From: Cytophagales bacterium
GTDB taxonomy: Bacteria > Bacteroidota > Bacteroidia > Cytophagales > Bernardetiaceae
Assembly (NCBI GenBank): GCA_013299045.1
Contig: JAAFJX010000019.1
Span: 1-64,000, forward strand
Direction of reading: 5' to 3'
DNA: 64,000 nucleotides
Positions within the stretch are counted from its first letter, which is position 1. Each line of letters begins with the position of its first letter. The position numbers were made by a program, and so were the translations under genes. Shown in pieces: positions 19,234 to 27,624 of this stretch. Below the pieces are notes generated by a model. It was not told the DNA's origin. It saw only the letters and a program-made list of their open reading frames with translations, and searched no databases.

Positions 19234-19896
19234 TTATCTCAAGTTGAGTTTTTGGCCGTCTTCAATAAACTTTTTGAGACCAGCGTCTGTGAGAGGGTGG
19301 TTGAATAAATCCAAAAACACTTTAGCGGGTGCAGTAACAACGTGCGCGCCAATTTCTGCACAACGCAACACGTGCATAGGGTGGCGCAAAGAGGCCGCCA
19401 GAATTTCGGTGTCGTAGTCGTAGTTGAGGAATATGTCATTGATTTTTTGAATCAAATCTAAGCCATCTGTAGAAATATCGTCCAGCCTGCCCACAAAAGG
19501 CGATACATAACTTGCGCCTGCCTTGGCAGCAATGAGTGCTTGGGCAGCAGAGAAAATAAGCGTGCAGTTTGTTCTGATGCCGTTATTCGTAAAGTGGTGA
19601 ATGGCGCGAATACCGTCCTTGGTCATAGGCACTTTCACAACGATATTTTCGTCGATATCGGCCAGTTCTTCGCCTTCACGCACCATTCCTACATAGTCGG
19701 TGGCTAAAACTTCTGCGCTAATATCACCTTCTTCAACGATTTGGCAAATGGCCTTGTAGTGTGCAAAAATATTGTTTTTGCCTGTAATTCCCTCCTTTGC
19801 CATGAGGCTAGGATTGGTAGTTACGCCGTCCAGAATACCCAAGTTATTGATTTCACGGATTTCGTTCAGGTTGGCGGTGTCAATAAAAAAACGCAT
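19234..19896 (-). CDS. tal: Transaldolase / fructose-6-phosphate aldolase family (TalC type)
   Basis: 220 residues, the short (~220 aa) transaldolase class. It begins MRFFIDTANLNEI and has GVTTNPSL, the Schiff-base lysine Lys88 in VVKVPM, TLIFSAAQA, the YVSPFVGRLDD strand and the HPMHVLRCAEIGA loop. It moves a dihydroxyacetone unit between sugar phosphates in the non-oxidative pentose phosphate pathway; the related FSA activity cannot be excluded. Cytoplasmic. It lies between the cystathionine beta-synthase gene (upstream, 54 bp) and the RidA gene (downstream, 5 bp) on the same strand. Confidence 0.93.
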   Translation of the reverse strand: MRFFIDTANLNEIREINNLGILDGVTTNPSLMAKEGITGKNNIFAHYKAICQIVEEGDISAEVLATDYVGMVREGEELADIDENIVVKVPMTKDGIRAIHHFTNNGIRTNCTLIFSAAQALIAAKAGASYVSPFVGRLDDISTDGLDLIQKINDIFLNYDYDTEILAASLRHPMHVLRCAEIGAHVVTAPAKVFLDLFNHPLTDAGLKKFIEDGQKLNLR

Positions 19897-19950
19897 ATCT
19901 TCAATTAGTTTAAAGAAATTTTTGAGAATACTCTATTGTAAAACAACATC

Positions 19951-21327
19951 TTAAGCCTGCTGAGCGAGGGCTTCCAAAAGGTCGTGCTGCGTAATGATAT
20001 GTACTTTTTCTTGGGCATCGCGAACCAACAAAGCAGGGTTTTCTTTGGTGATAAGAGAAGCCAGCGCATCAAGCGAGTTGTCCATACCTACAAACTGAAA
20101 AGGCGCTCCCATCACTTCTCCCACGCTTTTTTGGCGCACGTCGGGGTTTTCTATGAGCAGAGCAAGAATTTTAGAATCGATGAGGCTGCCTACAATATCG
20201 CCGTTTTCTTCAACAGTCATTTGCGAAATACCTGCTTTGTGCATGGCAGCAATAGCTTGGCCTACGGACTGCTTGGTGCTCAAAGAGATAAGCTGAGAAG
20301 CCTCAGAACGATTCTTGACGATGTCGCGAGCTGTTGAGAAAGAGCGCTCCAAAAAGCCGTGGTCTTTCATCCAGCGGTCGTTATATACTTTGTTCAAATA
20401 ACGTGTGCCGTGGTCTGGCAAAATGATAACCATCACATCATCTTCTTTGAGGTGTTCGGCAGCGTATTCTAAGGCACCAAAAACCGCCGACCCACAAGAC
20501 CAACCTACAAAGAGACCTTCTTCGCGCGCCAAACGCCTTGTCATAAGGGCAGCATCTTTGTCAGTAACCTTAATGAACTGGTCAATAAAACTAAAATCAA
20601 CATTTTTGGGCAAGATGTCTTCTCCTATGCCTTCGGTGAGGTAAGGGTAAATCTCCTTTTCGTCAAAAATACCCGTTTCTTTGTACTTTTTAAACACAGA
20701 CCCGTAAGTGTCCAAGCCAATGGTTTTAAGATTTTTATTTTGCTCTTTCAAATATTTGGCTGTTCCACAAATAGTGCCGCCTGTGCCTACACCTGCTGCA
20801 AAGTGCGTGATTTTACCAGCAGTATCTGCCCAAATTTCGGGGCCTGTAGTATCATAGTGCGCGGCCGTATTGGAGAGATTGTCGTATTGATTTGGATAAA
20901 AAGAGTTGGGAATTTCTTTGTTTAAGCGGCGCGCCACAGAATAGTAGGAGCGGGGGTCGTCTGGTGTTACGTTGGTAGGGCAGATGACCACCTCAGCGCC
21001 CAAAGCACGCAATACGTCTATTTTTTCTTGCGATTGTTTATCTGAAACAGTAAAAACACACTTGTAGCCTTTTTTGATAGCAGCTAGCGCCAAGCCCATG
21101 CCTGTATTGCCAGAAGTACCTTCAATGATAGTACCACCTGGTTTAATGAAGCCTGCTTTTTCGGCATCTTCAATCATGCGGATGCCGATGCGGTCTTTGA
21201 TGGAATTGCCCGGATTAAAATATTCTACCTTAACGAGAATTGTTCCCTTTATGCCTTTGCTGACGCTGTTGAGGCGAACGAGAGGAGTGTGCCCGATGGC
21301 ATCGACGATGGAAGCGTGATATTTCAT
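19951..21327 (-). CDS. cbs: Cystathionine beta-synthase / cysteine synthase with CBS-domain pair
   Basis: 458 residues from the ATG at 21327. The frame stays open for 18 more codons upstream, but a TAATTTTG promoter-like box (minus strand, 21358-21365) falls in that extension, so the internal ATG is preferred. The N-terminal fold-type II PLP domain has the internal-aldimine Lys44 (NPGNSIKDR), the substrate loop EGTSGNTGMGLA, and the phosphate-binding GVGTGGTICG. Residues ~330-458 form two CBS motifs (SLSTKQSVGQAIAAM and MGAPFQFVGMDNSL regions), as in eukaryote-type cystathionine beta-synthase. It would condense serine (or O-acetylserine) with homocysteine (or sulfide). The CBS pair suggests nucleotide or AdoMet regulation. 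Confidence 0.92.
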   Translation of the reverse strand: MKYHASIVDAIGHTPLVRLNSVSKGIKGTILVKVEYFNPGNSIKDRIGIRMIEDAEKAGFIKPGGTIIEGTSGNTGMGLALAAIKKGYKCVFTVSDKQSQEKIDVLRALGAEVVICPTNVTPDDPRSYYSVARRLNKEIPNSFYPNQYDNLSNTAAHYDTTGPEIWADTAGKITHFAAGVGTGGTICGTAKYLKEQNKNLKTIGLDTYGSVFKKYKETGIFDEKEIYPYLTEGIGEDILPKNVDFSFIDQFIKVTDKDAALMTRRLAREEGLFVGWSCGSAVFGALEYAAEHLKEDDVMVIILPDHGTRYLNKVYNDRWMKDHGFLERSFSTARDIVKNRSEASQLISLSTKQSVGQAIAAMHKAGISQMTVEENGDIVGSLIDSKILALLIENPDVRQKSVGEVMGAPFQFVGMDNSLDALASLITKENPALLVRDAQEKVHIITQHDLLEALAQQA

Positions 21328-21458
21328 AGTGCTATGTCTTTTTGAGATGAGCCGCTGCAAAATTATAAATATTTTGAACAAAACAGATTATAGAGCAGTA
21401 TATAAATTTGGTTTTGGTCAAATCTCAGGCCGCTCTATTCAAAAAATGATGATGGCAA

Positions 21459-22439
21459 CTAAAACGCTACCGTCTTGGCTGCATTTTTTGGGCTAGTCGG
21501 AATCTGCACGCTGTATGTTTTACCAGACTTTACATCAAGCCTATAGTCTTTTATCCAAGGATTGTAATATTTTAGTAATTTATAGCTCATGCCATAAACT
21601 TTAGCAAAGTCCACCCAGCTTGTAACGGTTTGTGTAACTGTATGAATTTTGGTGCTTTCGCGCTCATAGAGTTCTGTTTGAGGAATATTAAAATGGTACT
21701 TTTTAGGGTTAGACATAATTTCTTTGAGGGCTAAAATTCTATAGACGTAGCGCGCTGTTTCGGGGTTTAGGTGTATGTCATAATAGCTTGCTGCTTTCTG
21801 GTTGGTAAGTGCTTGCTGTACACCAAAAACACCCATGTTATAAGATGCAGCCACGATTGTCCAGTTATTAAGTAGGCGGTTGGCATCTTGCAAGTAGCGA
21901 CAGGCCGCATAAGTGGAGCGCACAGGGTCTAGGCGTTCATCTACTTGCTCATTTATTTCTAAGCCGAGTTCGCGCCCTGTTTTCTCCATAATCTGCCAGT
22001 AGCCAAGCGCACCCATGTAAGAGCGCAAATTTTCTAAGTTACTCTCTATAACTGCCAAATACTTGAAGTCATCTGGAATGCCTTTTTCTTTAAATACTTT
22101 TTCAAAAACAGGAAACCAACGGTTAGCGCGTTTGATGATAAGGGCAGTTTCAGAATGACGATACACGTTGAGGTAGAGCTCTTTTTCAAAGCGTTCGCGC
22201 ACTTCTACCTCATGCAGCGGCACGTTCTCACCACAAAAATTCATCTGTTTTGGCGAAGTAATGCCTACTGCCCAGCCAGGTATTGAATTGTTGGTATTGA
22301 CTTGGCTTTTCTCTTGTATGTTGATTATTTGTTCATAAAAAACAAAGCCCATAAGAGCAATAAGCGATAGGTAAAGCAAAAAAGCGTGCATACGGCTGAG
22401 ATTATGCGCCCCTCTCAACCAGTTTAGAAAAGTACCCAT
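21459..22439 (-). CDS. Membrane-anchored lytic transglycosylase (MltD-like) with LysM-type tail
   Basis: 326 residues. A single transmembrane segment (residues ~18-38) anchors it with the bulk in the periplasm. The SLT goose-lysozyme-like domain spans ~115-245: catalytic Glu132 in LAVIESNL, then GALGYWQIMEKTGRELGL, DERLDP, and AASYNMGV. The C-terminal ~50 residues (VTSWVDFAKVYGMSYKLL...NPW, then YSVQIP) look like one LysM peptidoglycan-binding repeat. It cleaves peptidoglycan non-hydrolytically, giving 1,6-anhydro-muropeptides, in wall remodelling. It has its own well-formed promoter at 22527-22557 in the divergent region shared with the hemerythrin gene. Confidence 0.9.
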   Translation of the reverse strand: MGTFLNWLRGAHNLSRMHAFLLYLSLIALMGFVFYEQIINIQEKSQVNTNNSIPGWAVGITSPKQMNFCGENVPLHEVEVRERFEKELYLNVYRHSETALIIKRANRWFPVFEKVFKEKGIPDDFKYLAVIESNLENLRSYMGALGYWQIMEKTGRELGLEINEQVDERLDPVRSTYAACRYLQDANRLLNNWTIVAASYNMGVFGVQQALTNQKAASYYDIHLNPETARYVYRILALKEIMSNPKKYHFNIPQTELYERESTKIHTVTQTVTSWVDFAKVYGMSYKLLKYYNPWIKDYRLDVKSGKTYSVQIPTSPKNAAKTVAF

Positions 22440-22526
22440 TTTAAATTCTTCTTAGATTCTAGTAATAAAATACCATGCTTGCAGAAAGCCTAAATGCCAG
22501 CAGATGACACAACATTTTGACAGGTG

Positions 22527-22557
22527 CAAATATACACAACAGCACTACTTCGCGCAA
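22527..22557 (-). promoter_or_regulatory. Bacteroidota-type promoter of the lytic transglycosylase gene
   Basis: Read on the minus strand: TTG (22555-22557), 20-nt spacer, TATATTTG (22527-22534), matching TTG-N19-TAnnTTTG. The start codon is ~88 nt downstream. Confidence 0.6.
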
Positions 22558-22647
22558 AAAAATTGATGATAACTCTTGACATAAAATGAGTTTCAGGTTA
22601 AGGCGCAAGTTTTTCAAAAAAACACAGAGGGAATTTCAAAAAATACC

Positions 22648-22677
22648 TTGCTTTTTTATTCTCTGTTTGTAAATTTG
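22648..22677 (+). promoter_or_regulatory. Bacteroidota-type promoter of the hemerythrin gene
   Basis: TTG (22648-22650), 19-nt spacer, TAAATTTG (22670-22677): an exact match to the phylum consensus, 46 nt before the ATG at 22724. Confidence 0.65.
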
Positions 22678-22723
22678 CAAAGCAAAATGGACAGATACCT
22701 ATCAAAATATTTCTCAAAACAAG

Positions 22724-23491
22724 ATGCAAAGCAACAGTAAACTTTTGGTGGCAGATGTAGTTTCGCAGAACTTCCAGAATGCAGCTCTTTTGGATAGCCT
22801 CGGTATCTCTTTTTTTGAGCACGAAGATAAAAGTTTGCATGAACTTTGTTGTTCTTTTGGCATTGAGCCTACTTTTTTAGGAACTTACCTGCGTGAGGGT
22901 AATCTGAAGCCTTCAAAGGCTATTTTTTGGTTTCCTGAGCGCTCTGCCCCTGATGTTTTAGAACATCTTTGTGCTTGGCATAAGTATTTTGTTCATCAAA
23001 AGCTCCCTTATATGCAGCGCTTGGTAACTGCTGCGCTCCGTGCCCCAAGCCATTGCAAAGAAAGCAGAGTCATTGCCAATGATTTAAATATTGCGCTACC
23101 CCTTTTTAATCAGGACTTTATCGAACATATTGAAGAAGAGGAAAAGGGGCTTTTTGCTTATATTAACTGCCTTCATACAGCCCAAACTCAGCACTGGGCA
23201 TTTTTGAAAACAGCCTGGTATATTTTTGTAAAAAAATTATCTATCAAGCAGTTTGGTGAGCATCATTTGGAGGAGGACGACTGTATGAAAGGTATTAGAG
23301 AACTGACTTCTGACTATAAACTACCGCCGAACGCCTCTCTGGCATTGACGGTGCTTTATGCTGAACTCCAAGACCTTGAGGCAGAACTGCTCGCGCACGC
23401 ACAAACTGAAAATGACATTTTGATGCCTCTTGCCGCCGATTTAGAAGCTGCCGTACTTCAGAAATGTGCTCGTGTTCGTTTGTTACAATAA
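22724..23491 (+). CDS. RIC-type di-iron hemerythrin protein (iron-sulfur cluster repair, ScdA/YtfE-like)
   Basis: 255 residues. The N-terminal ~60 residues match the ScdA_N layout (LLDSLGISFFEHEDKSLHELC, then GTYLREG), although the cysteine pair is shifted. The rest is a hemerythrin-like four-helix bundle. Candidate diiron ligands lie with the spacing of E. coli YtfE: His86, His135 with Glu139 (HIEEE), His180 or His181, and His225 with Glu229 (HAQTE). This family repairs Fe-S clusters damaged by nitric oxide or peroxide. Cytoplasmic, monocistronic, with a good promoter just upstream. Several sites are spread over a divergent sequence, so the family call is sound but the repair role is inferred. 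Confidence 0.82.
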   Translation: MQSNSKLLVADVVSQNFQNAALLDSLGISFFEHEDKSLHELCCSFGIEPTFLGTYLREGNLKPSKAIFWFPERSAPDVLEHLCAWHKYFVHQKLPYMQRLVTAALRAPSHCKESRVIANDLNIALPLFNQDFIEHIEEEEKGLFAYINCLHTAQTQHWAFLKTAWYIFVKKLSIKQFGEHHLEEDDCMKGIRELTSDYKLPPNASLALTVLYAELQDLEAELLAHAQTENDILMPLAADLEAAVLQKCARVRLLQ

Positions 23492-23819
23492 ATTTTGTCA
23501 TTGGCGGACTTTTTGTAGGCATTTTAAAGCCTAGTAGCTAGAAGCCTCTATAAATTCAGGAATCAAAAAAACGACAGCCTGAGTTTAAATTATTTAGTGT
23601 ACCGATACAATGCCATGACCTGTTTTTTAGTTTATTCAATAGAGTTTACGCTTTTTGATTGACAGAATTAAAAGGCTTGGTTTTATAAAACTAAATACAT
23701 TAACATTACATTTGCAGAGTTGGCTGCTAAAATGGTCTTAAATTTGGGCACATCAATATTCTTTTGTGATTTTTAAACCAAAACTCACACACTCACAAAT
23801 CACTCTAAAAATAGAAGTA
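23492..23819. other. 328-bp intergenic region with promoter-like box
   Basis: A+T-rich, no coding frame. A TACATTTG box at 23707-23714 lies 106 nt before the ATG of the four-repeat protein and matches the -7 consensus, but no TTG sits at the ideal -33 distance. Confidence 0.45.
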
Positions 23820-25007
23820 ATGAAAACTGTTACAAAATTTATAACACTTCTTTCATTTTTGGGCGCTATGTTCCTGGGGCTTTCGGCAGAGGCGCAAACA
23901 ATAGGCAAGGTGCAAATCAACAGAGGGAGTCGTTATACACGCACGCACATTGTTACGCTGCACATTGCGGGCTTTAATGTGGACAAAATGATGATTAGCA
24001 ACTTTAGTGATTTCCGTGATGCACACTGGTTGCCTTATACACCTAAAATTTATGGTTGGTCTTTGAATGACAAAGAAGGCGAACAGATGATTTACGTCAA
24101 GTTCAAATCAAAAGAGCAAGGCAAGGTATCCGAAGTTTTAAACGACGCTATCACGCTAGATGCAACCGCACCAACTGGTGGCAAAATTAAAATAGATGTA
24201 CCAGACGGTACGCTCAATCAAGTAGATAGTATTCAGACTGTAGACCTGAAGCTAGAGTGCCAAGAGGCTGCTTATATGATTTTAAGTAATTCACGCTCTT
24301 TTTTCCGCAAAAGATGGCAAACTTACAAGCCAGACATGAAAGACTGGGTACTGAGTAATAGTGCAGATGGCGAAAAAATGATTTTTGCTAAATTTAGGGA
24401 TAAAGCCGGCAATATTTCTGAAATTGCGATGGACAAAATTATCATTGATACGCAAGGCCCTTTCAGAACCAAAATTGTTATCAACAATGACGAAGAGTTT
24501 ACGGCCGACAGCACCGGCAAAGTAACGATAACGGCCGTCGGTACTGGCATCACACAGATAAAACTCTCCAATACCAAAGATTTGAGTAAAGCCGTTTGGC
24601 AGCCATACAAAAAAGTGATTCCCTGGCAGTTAGCCAAAGGCGACGGTACAGCCATTGTCTATGCTGTTTTTAAAGATGGTTCAAACAATCAGTCGCAAGT
24701 TATGGACAGTATTGTGGTAGATACCACACCTCCTCAAAAGTGTAGCATTGTTATCAATGAGGGTGATGAAGTTACGCGCCAGCCAGACGGCTTGGTAGAA
24801 CTTGCTCTCAAAGCCTCCGAAGAGCACCAAGTGCTGATAAGCAATTACAAAGACTTTAGAGGCGCATACTGGGTCTATTTTGATGACCTTGTAACCAACT
24901 GGCGTTTAGAGGCTGGTATGGGCAAACGCACTGTGTATATCAAATTTAAAGATGAAGCAGGCAATATCTCCCCCGTATATAGCGACGATATTTTGCTCCA
25001 GCGCTAA
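23820..25007 (+). CDS. Exported protein of four tandem Ig-like repeats
   Basis: 395 residues from the ATG at 23820 (an in-frame upstream start would put 18 polar residues before the signal peptide, so it is rejected). The signal peptide is MKTVTKFITLLSFLGAMFLG. The rest is four repeats of ~85-95 residues, each with the core 'M/I-SN...F....W..Y.......W.L......G....I/V-YVKFKDEAGNIS' and ending in 'D..I.LD' and a Pro-rich junction (ATAPTG, TQGP, TTPP). These look like Ig-like/Big-type beta-sandwich modules seen in surface proteins. No sorting domain or catalytic motif is seen; it may be periplasmic or outer-membrane associated. Repeat 3 has diverged most. Confidence 0.82.
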   Translation: MKTVTKFITLLSFLGAMFLGLSAEAQTIGKVQINRGSRYTRTHIVTLHIAGFNVDKMMISNFSDFRDAHWLPYTPKIYGWSLNDKEGEQMIYVKFKSKEQGKVSEVLNDAITLDATAPTGGKIKIDVPDGTLNQVDSIQTVDLKLECQEAAYMILSNSRSFFRKRWQTYKPDMKDWVLSNSADGEKMIFAKFRDKAGNISEIAMDKIIIDTQGPFRTKIVINNDEEFTADSTGKVTITAVGTGITQIKLSNTKDLSKAVWQPYKKVIPWQLAKGDGTAIVYAVFKDGSNNQSQVMDSIVVDTTPPQKCSIVINEGDEVTRQPDGLVELALKASEEHQVLISNYKDFRGAYWVYFDDLVTNWRLEAGMGKRTVYIKFKDEAGNISPVYSDDILLQR

Positions 25008-25041
25008 AAAAACGCTCCTCGTCTAAAAATATACTTGTCAT

Positions 25042-25077
25042 AAAAAACCCTTTCCACAAAGCAGAAAGGGTTTTTTC
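25042..25077. terminator. Bidirectional intrinsic terminator
   Basis: AAAAAACCCTTTC and GAAAGGGTTTTTT form a perfect 13-bp stem with a ~10-nt loop between convergent genes (stop at 25007 plus, stop at 25115 minus). Confidence 0.9.
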
Positions 25078-25114
25078 AATTAAACTTTAAACTTATGCTC
25101 ATTAAAAAAATTTT

Positions 25115-25606
25115 CTATTTTTTGTAAACCTCTTCGTCTTTATTGTAAAAGAAGCTCATGTCTTTATGCTTCATAAAAAAACTTTTCAGTTCTGCCGAGC
25201 TACTGAAAGTTTCGTCTATGTTATCTGTTACTTCAAAAAGTTTTAACTCGGAAGCGCTCAGCTCCAGCTTATAAAAGTAATATTTGCCGTCTGAAAACAT
25301 ATTCAAAAACATGGTACCACCTAGTTCAGAAATATGGCCTACGTATTTAGTTTTGGTTGAGTAAGCCTTATCTGTGTCGCTCCATTCGTTTTTGGTAACG
25401 TCGTATTTATTATCGTCGCTCTTCTCAAAAATGTAAAATGGTGGGTTATCACCAGAGTTTTTTGTCCACTTCCCCATCAACTCACGCTTTATCTTGACAC
25501 CTACTGGGTCTATGGGGTGTTCGGAAGAATAAGGGCAGGCGGTAAGAACTACCACACAGAACAACATCAGTGAATAAGCTAAGGCTTTGAAATTCAAATA
25601 TTTCAT
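25115..25606 (-). CDS. Hypothetical lipoprotein (lipocalin-like size)
   Basis: 163 residues with a type II signal peptide ending in the lipobox VLTAC, so Cys24 is the predicted lipidated residue. The mature part begins with 'KRELMGKWTKNSGD' and continues with alternating strands (YIFEKSDDN, KYVGHISELGG, YYFYKLELSASEL), a pattern like lipocalin-type META/DUF lipoproteins of Bacteroidota. No catalytic site is seen. Probably attached to the outer membrane. Monocistronic between a bidirectional terminator and an empty 200-bp spacer. Confidence 0.75.
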   Translation of the reverse strand: MKYLNFKALAYSLMLFCVVVLTACPYSSEHPIDPVGVKIKRELMGKWTKNSGDNPPFYIFEKSDDNKYDVTKNEWSDTDKAYSTKTKYVGHISELGGTMFLNMFSDGKYYFYKLELSASELKLFEVTDNIDETFSSSAELKSFFMKHKDMSFFYNKDEEVYKK

Positions 25607-25817
25607 AATTTTGTTATTTTTTTAGATGACAGAAAAAAGAGTTCATCTTTATTAACATGAACCCTGCAAACATAACGTATTTGCCTACAAAAGTTGTGAA
25701 TTTAAATATCTGTTTATATGAAACGTGCTTATTTCTTTGCGAAGGCTAGGTCATAAGCCGTATGACTGCGATGCTATAAACATGGTGTAGGCGTTGTATA
25801 TTTTAGCCTTAATACAA

Positions 25818-26615
25818 CTAAACTGCGCCTATGGCCTGACGCAAACCTTTGAAATACAAAGGACTATGCTGTAAACGGCTACCATACCAAGAAAATAATT
25901 CACCGTCCACCAGCATACAGCGCGTGCTGGGGAGAAGCTCCCGCATTTGTAGCAAATGCTTCTCGCGAAAATGATAAGGCTCAGAAGATAAAAACAAAAG
26001 GTCTGGCGCTAATGCTTGGATTGCCACTTCGCTGAGAACAGGGTAGCGTTTTTCCATTAACGCATTCATGCAGCCCACAAAAGGCAGCATAGCGCTAATA
26101 AAGGTATCTGTTCCTGCTGCCATGTAAGGGGCTTTCCAGATGAGATAAAGTACCCTATGAAAGCTTTGAGGTGAGTCCACTAATAATTTTTCAAAATCTT
26201 TGGCAATTCGGCTGCAAATTTTTTCTGCATGGGGCAAATCCAAAACAACACCCAATGCTCGCATCATTTGCAGTGCATCGGTAAGATTGCATACATCACT
26301 GACCCAAACCGGCACCTCCAAAGAAAGCATATCTATCAAATCCTTAGGGTTCTCTTCTTTGTTAGCAATAACCAAATCAGGCTTCATAGACAAAATGAGT
26401 GCGCAGTCCGCATCTTTTGTCCCACCCACTTTGTTGATTTGACGGCATACCGCTTGTGGGTGAATACAATACTTGGTGATGCCTATCAGCCTTTGCCCTA
26501 AGCCAGCTTCTATCAAAAATTCTGTTTGGGAAGGCACCAAAGATACAACACGGAGCGGCCTTTGCGGTAAAGTTAAGCTGCGCCCTAAGGAGTCTTGCAG
26601 GATTTGAGGATACAT
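25818..26615 (-). CDS. Helical-backbone metal receptor (BtuF-like) without signal peptide
   Basis: 265 residues from the ATG at 26615. The frame is open further upstream but that would overlap acpP and its terminator, so the internal start is taken. BtuF/FhuD-type fold: VVSLVPSQTEFLIEAGLGQRL, then GITKYCIHP, 'VGGTKDADCALILSMKPDLVIA' (landmarks GGTKDAD and KPDLVIA), and the second lobe with 'PDLLFLSSEPYHF'. Relatives bind cobalamin or iron chelates as the periplasmic part of ABC importers. Here no signal peptide and no ABC transporter genes are nearby, so its place and ligand are unclear; Bacteroidota carry many such orphan forms. Not clearly regulated with acpP because a terminator lies between them. 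Confidence 0.82.
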   Translation of the reverse strand: MYPQILQDSLGRSLTLPQRPLRVVSLVPSQTEFLIEAGLGQRLIGITKYCIHPQAVCRQINKVGGTKDADCALILSMKPDLVIANKEENPKDLIDMLSLEVPVWVSDVCNLTDALQMMRALGVVLDLPHAEKICSRIAKDFEKLLVDSPQSFHRVLYLIWKAPYMAAGTDTFISAMLPFVGCMNALMEKRYPVLSEVAIQALAPDLLFLSSEPYHFREKHLLQMRELLPSTRCMLVDGELFSWYGSRLQHSPLYFKGLRQAIGAV

Positions 26616-26616
26616 A

Positions 26617-26655
26617 AAAAAGCCTTTTACTTGCAAATAAAAGGCTTTTTTATAA
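26617..26655 (-). terminator. Intrinsic terminator downstream of acpP
   Basis: AAAAAAGCCTTTTA and TAAAAGGCTTTTTT arms form a strong hairpin with T-runs. It separates acpP (stop at 26671) from the metal-receptor gene that starts at 26615. Confidence 0.85.
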
Positions 26656-26670
26656 CAAACAAAAACAGAA

Positions 26671-26907
26671 TTACTTCGTGTTGGCCTGAATGTATGAGAT
26701 GGCCTGACCAACAGTGCTGATATTCTCTGCTTGGTCGTCCGGAATTGAAATACCAAACTCCTTCTCAAATTCCATAATAAGCTCTACAGTATCCAATGAG
26801 TCTGCGCCGAGGTCATTGGTGAAGCTCGCTTGTGGAGTAACTTCTGTAGGCTCAACGCCTAATTTGTTTACTATGAGTTCTTTAACTCTTTGTTCGATTG
26901 AAGACAT
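26671..26907 (-). CDS. acpP: Acyl carrier protein
   Basis: 78 residues from the ATG at 26907 ([20 protein letters not shown]). The open frame runs further upstream but the extension overlaps the divergent rdgB gene and has no ACP homology. The phosphopantetheine attachment site is Ser37 in the classic [15 protein letters not shown] context. ACP carries acyl chains during type II fatty acid synthesis in the cytoplasm. It normally sits next to fabF, but here no fab gene is adjacent. A promoter-like pair lies at 26952-26982. Confidence 0.96.
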   Translation of the reverse strand: MSSIEQRVKELIVNKLGVEPTEVTPQASFTNDLGADSLDTVELIMEFEKEFGISIPDDQAENISTVGQAISYIQANTK

Positions 26908-26951
26908 TGTATTGAACAATTTTTTTTTGAGTATTCTTATGAAAAGCAGCG

Positions 26952-26982
26952 CAAAGTAAAAGATAAGTTCCGTTATTGCCAA
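26952..26982 (-). promoter_or_regulatory. Putative acpP promoter
   Basis: Minus strand: TTG (26980-26982), 20-nt spacer, TTACTTTG (26952-26959), one mismatch from TAnnTTTG; 45 nt before the acpP ATG. Confidence 0.45.
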
Positions 26983-27037
26983 AAAAAACTGTTCAAACTT
27001 TATACAATATCTTATAAAATATCTAAAAATACCGATA

Positions 27038-27619
27038 ATGAAACTATGCGTTTGCTCACATAACAGCCACAAAATCAAAGAGATAAATCAAATCATAGGG
27101 CCGCATTATCTGCTTCAAAGTTTAAGCGAAATAGGCTGCCATGAGGATATTCCTGAAACCGCCGACACATTTTTGGGCAATGCCCTCCTCAAAGTCCGCC
27201 ACGTTTGGCAAAATTATCAGCTCTCTGGTTTTGCCGACGACTCTGGCCTTTGCGTTGATGTGTTGAATGGAGCACCAGGCGTATATTCAGCACGTTATGC
27301 AGGAGATGCCAGGCAGGACAGCGATAACTTAAAGCGTGTTTTGGACGAAATACAACCTTTTCAGGAAATTAAAGCGCGCTTTGTATGTGTCATTGCCCTT
27401 ATTCTCGATGGCCAAGAACACAGCTTTGAAGGCATAACCGAAGGGTGTTTGCTCAAAACGCCCCGAGGCGATGGCGGATTTGGTTACGACCCTATTTTTG
27501 TCCCAAATGGGTTTACTCAAACTTTTGCCGAAATGCCAATTACACAAAAAAATGCTATAAGCCACCGAGGCAAAGCCTTAGAACAACTCAAAAACTTTTT
27601 AGATACTTTAACGTTCTAG
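27038..27619 (+). CDS. rdgB: Non-canonical purine NTP pyrophosphatase (RdgB/HAM1)
   Basis: 193 residues, usual length. It hydrolyses dITP, XTP and related nucleotides to the monophosphate and pyrophosphate, keeping them out of DNA and RNA. Family motifs: the start [16 protein letters not shown] (S/T-x-N-x-x-K), the Asp-Asp pair in [11 protein letters not shown], the [12 protein letters not shown] loop, the base-specific [11 protein letters not shown] and the terminal AISHRGKAL. All metal- and base-binding residues are intact. Cytoplasmic. The glycosyltransferase gene begins 5 bp after its stop, so the two are probably cotranscribed. Confidence 0.96.
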   Translation: MKLCVCSHNSHKIKEINQIIGPHYLLQSLSEIGCHEDIPETADTFLGNALLKVRHVWQNYQLSGFADDSGLCVDVLNGAPGVYSARYAGDARQDSDNLKRVLDEIQPFQEIKARFVCVIALILDGQEHSFEGITEGCLLKTPRGDGGFGYDPIFVPNGFTQTFAEMPITQKNAISHRGKALEQLKNFLDTLTF

Positions 27620-27624
27620 TGCTT

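Noticed and set aside
26616-26768. N-terminal extension of the metal-receptor protein
   Set aside because: The extension overlaps acpP and its terminator and is unlike the family; start at 26615 is preferred.
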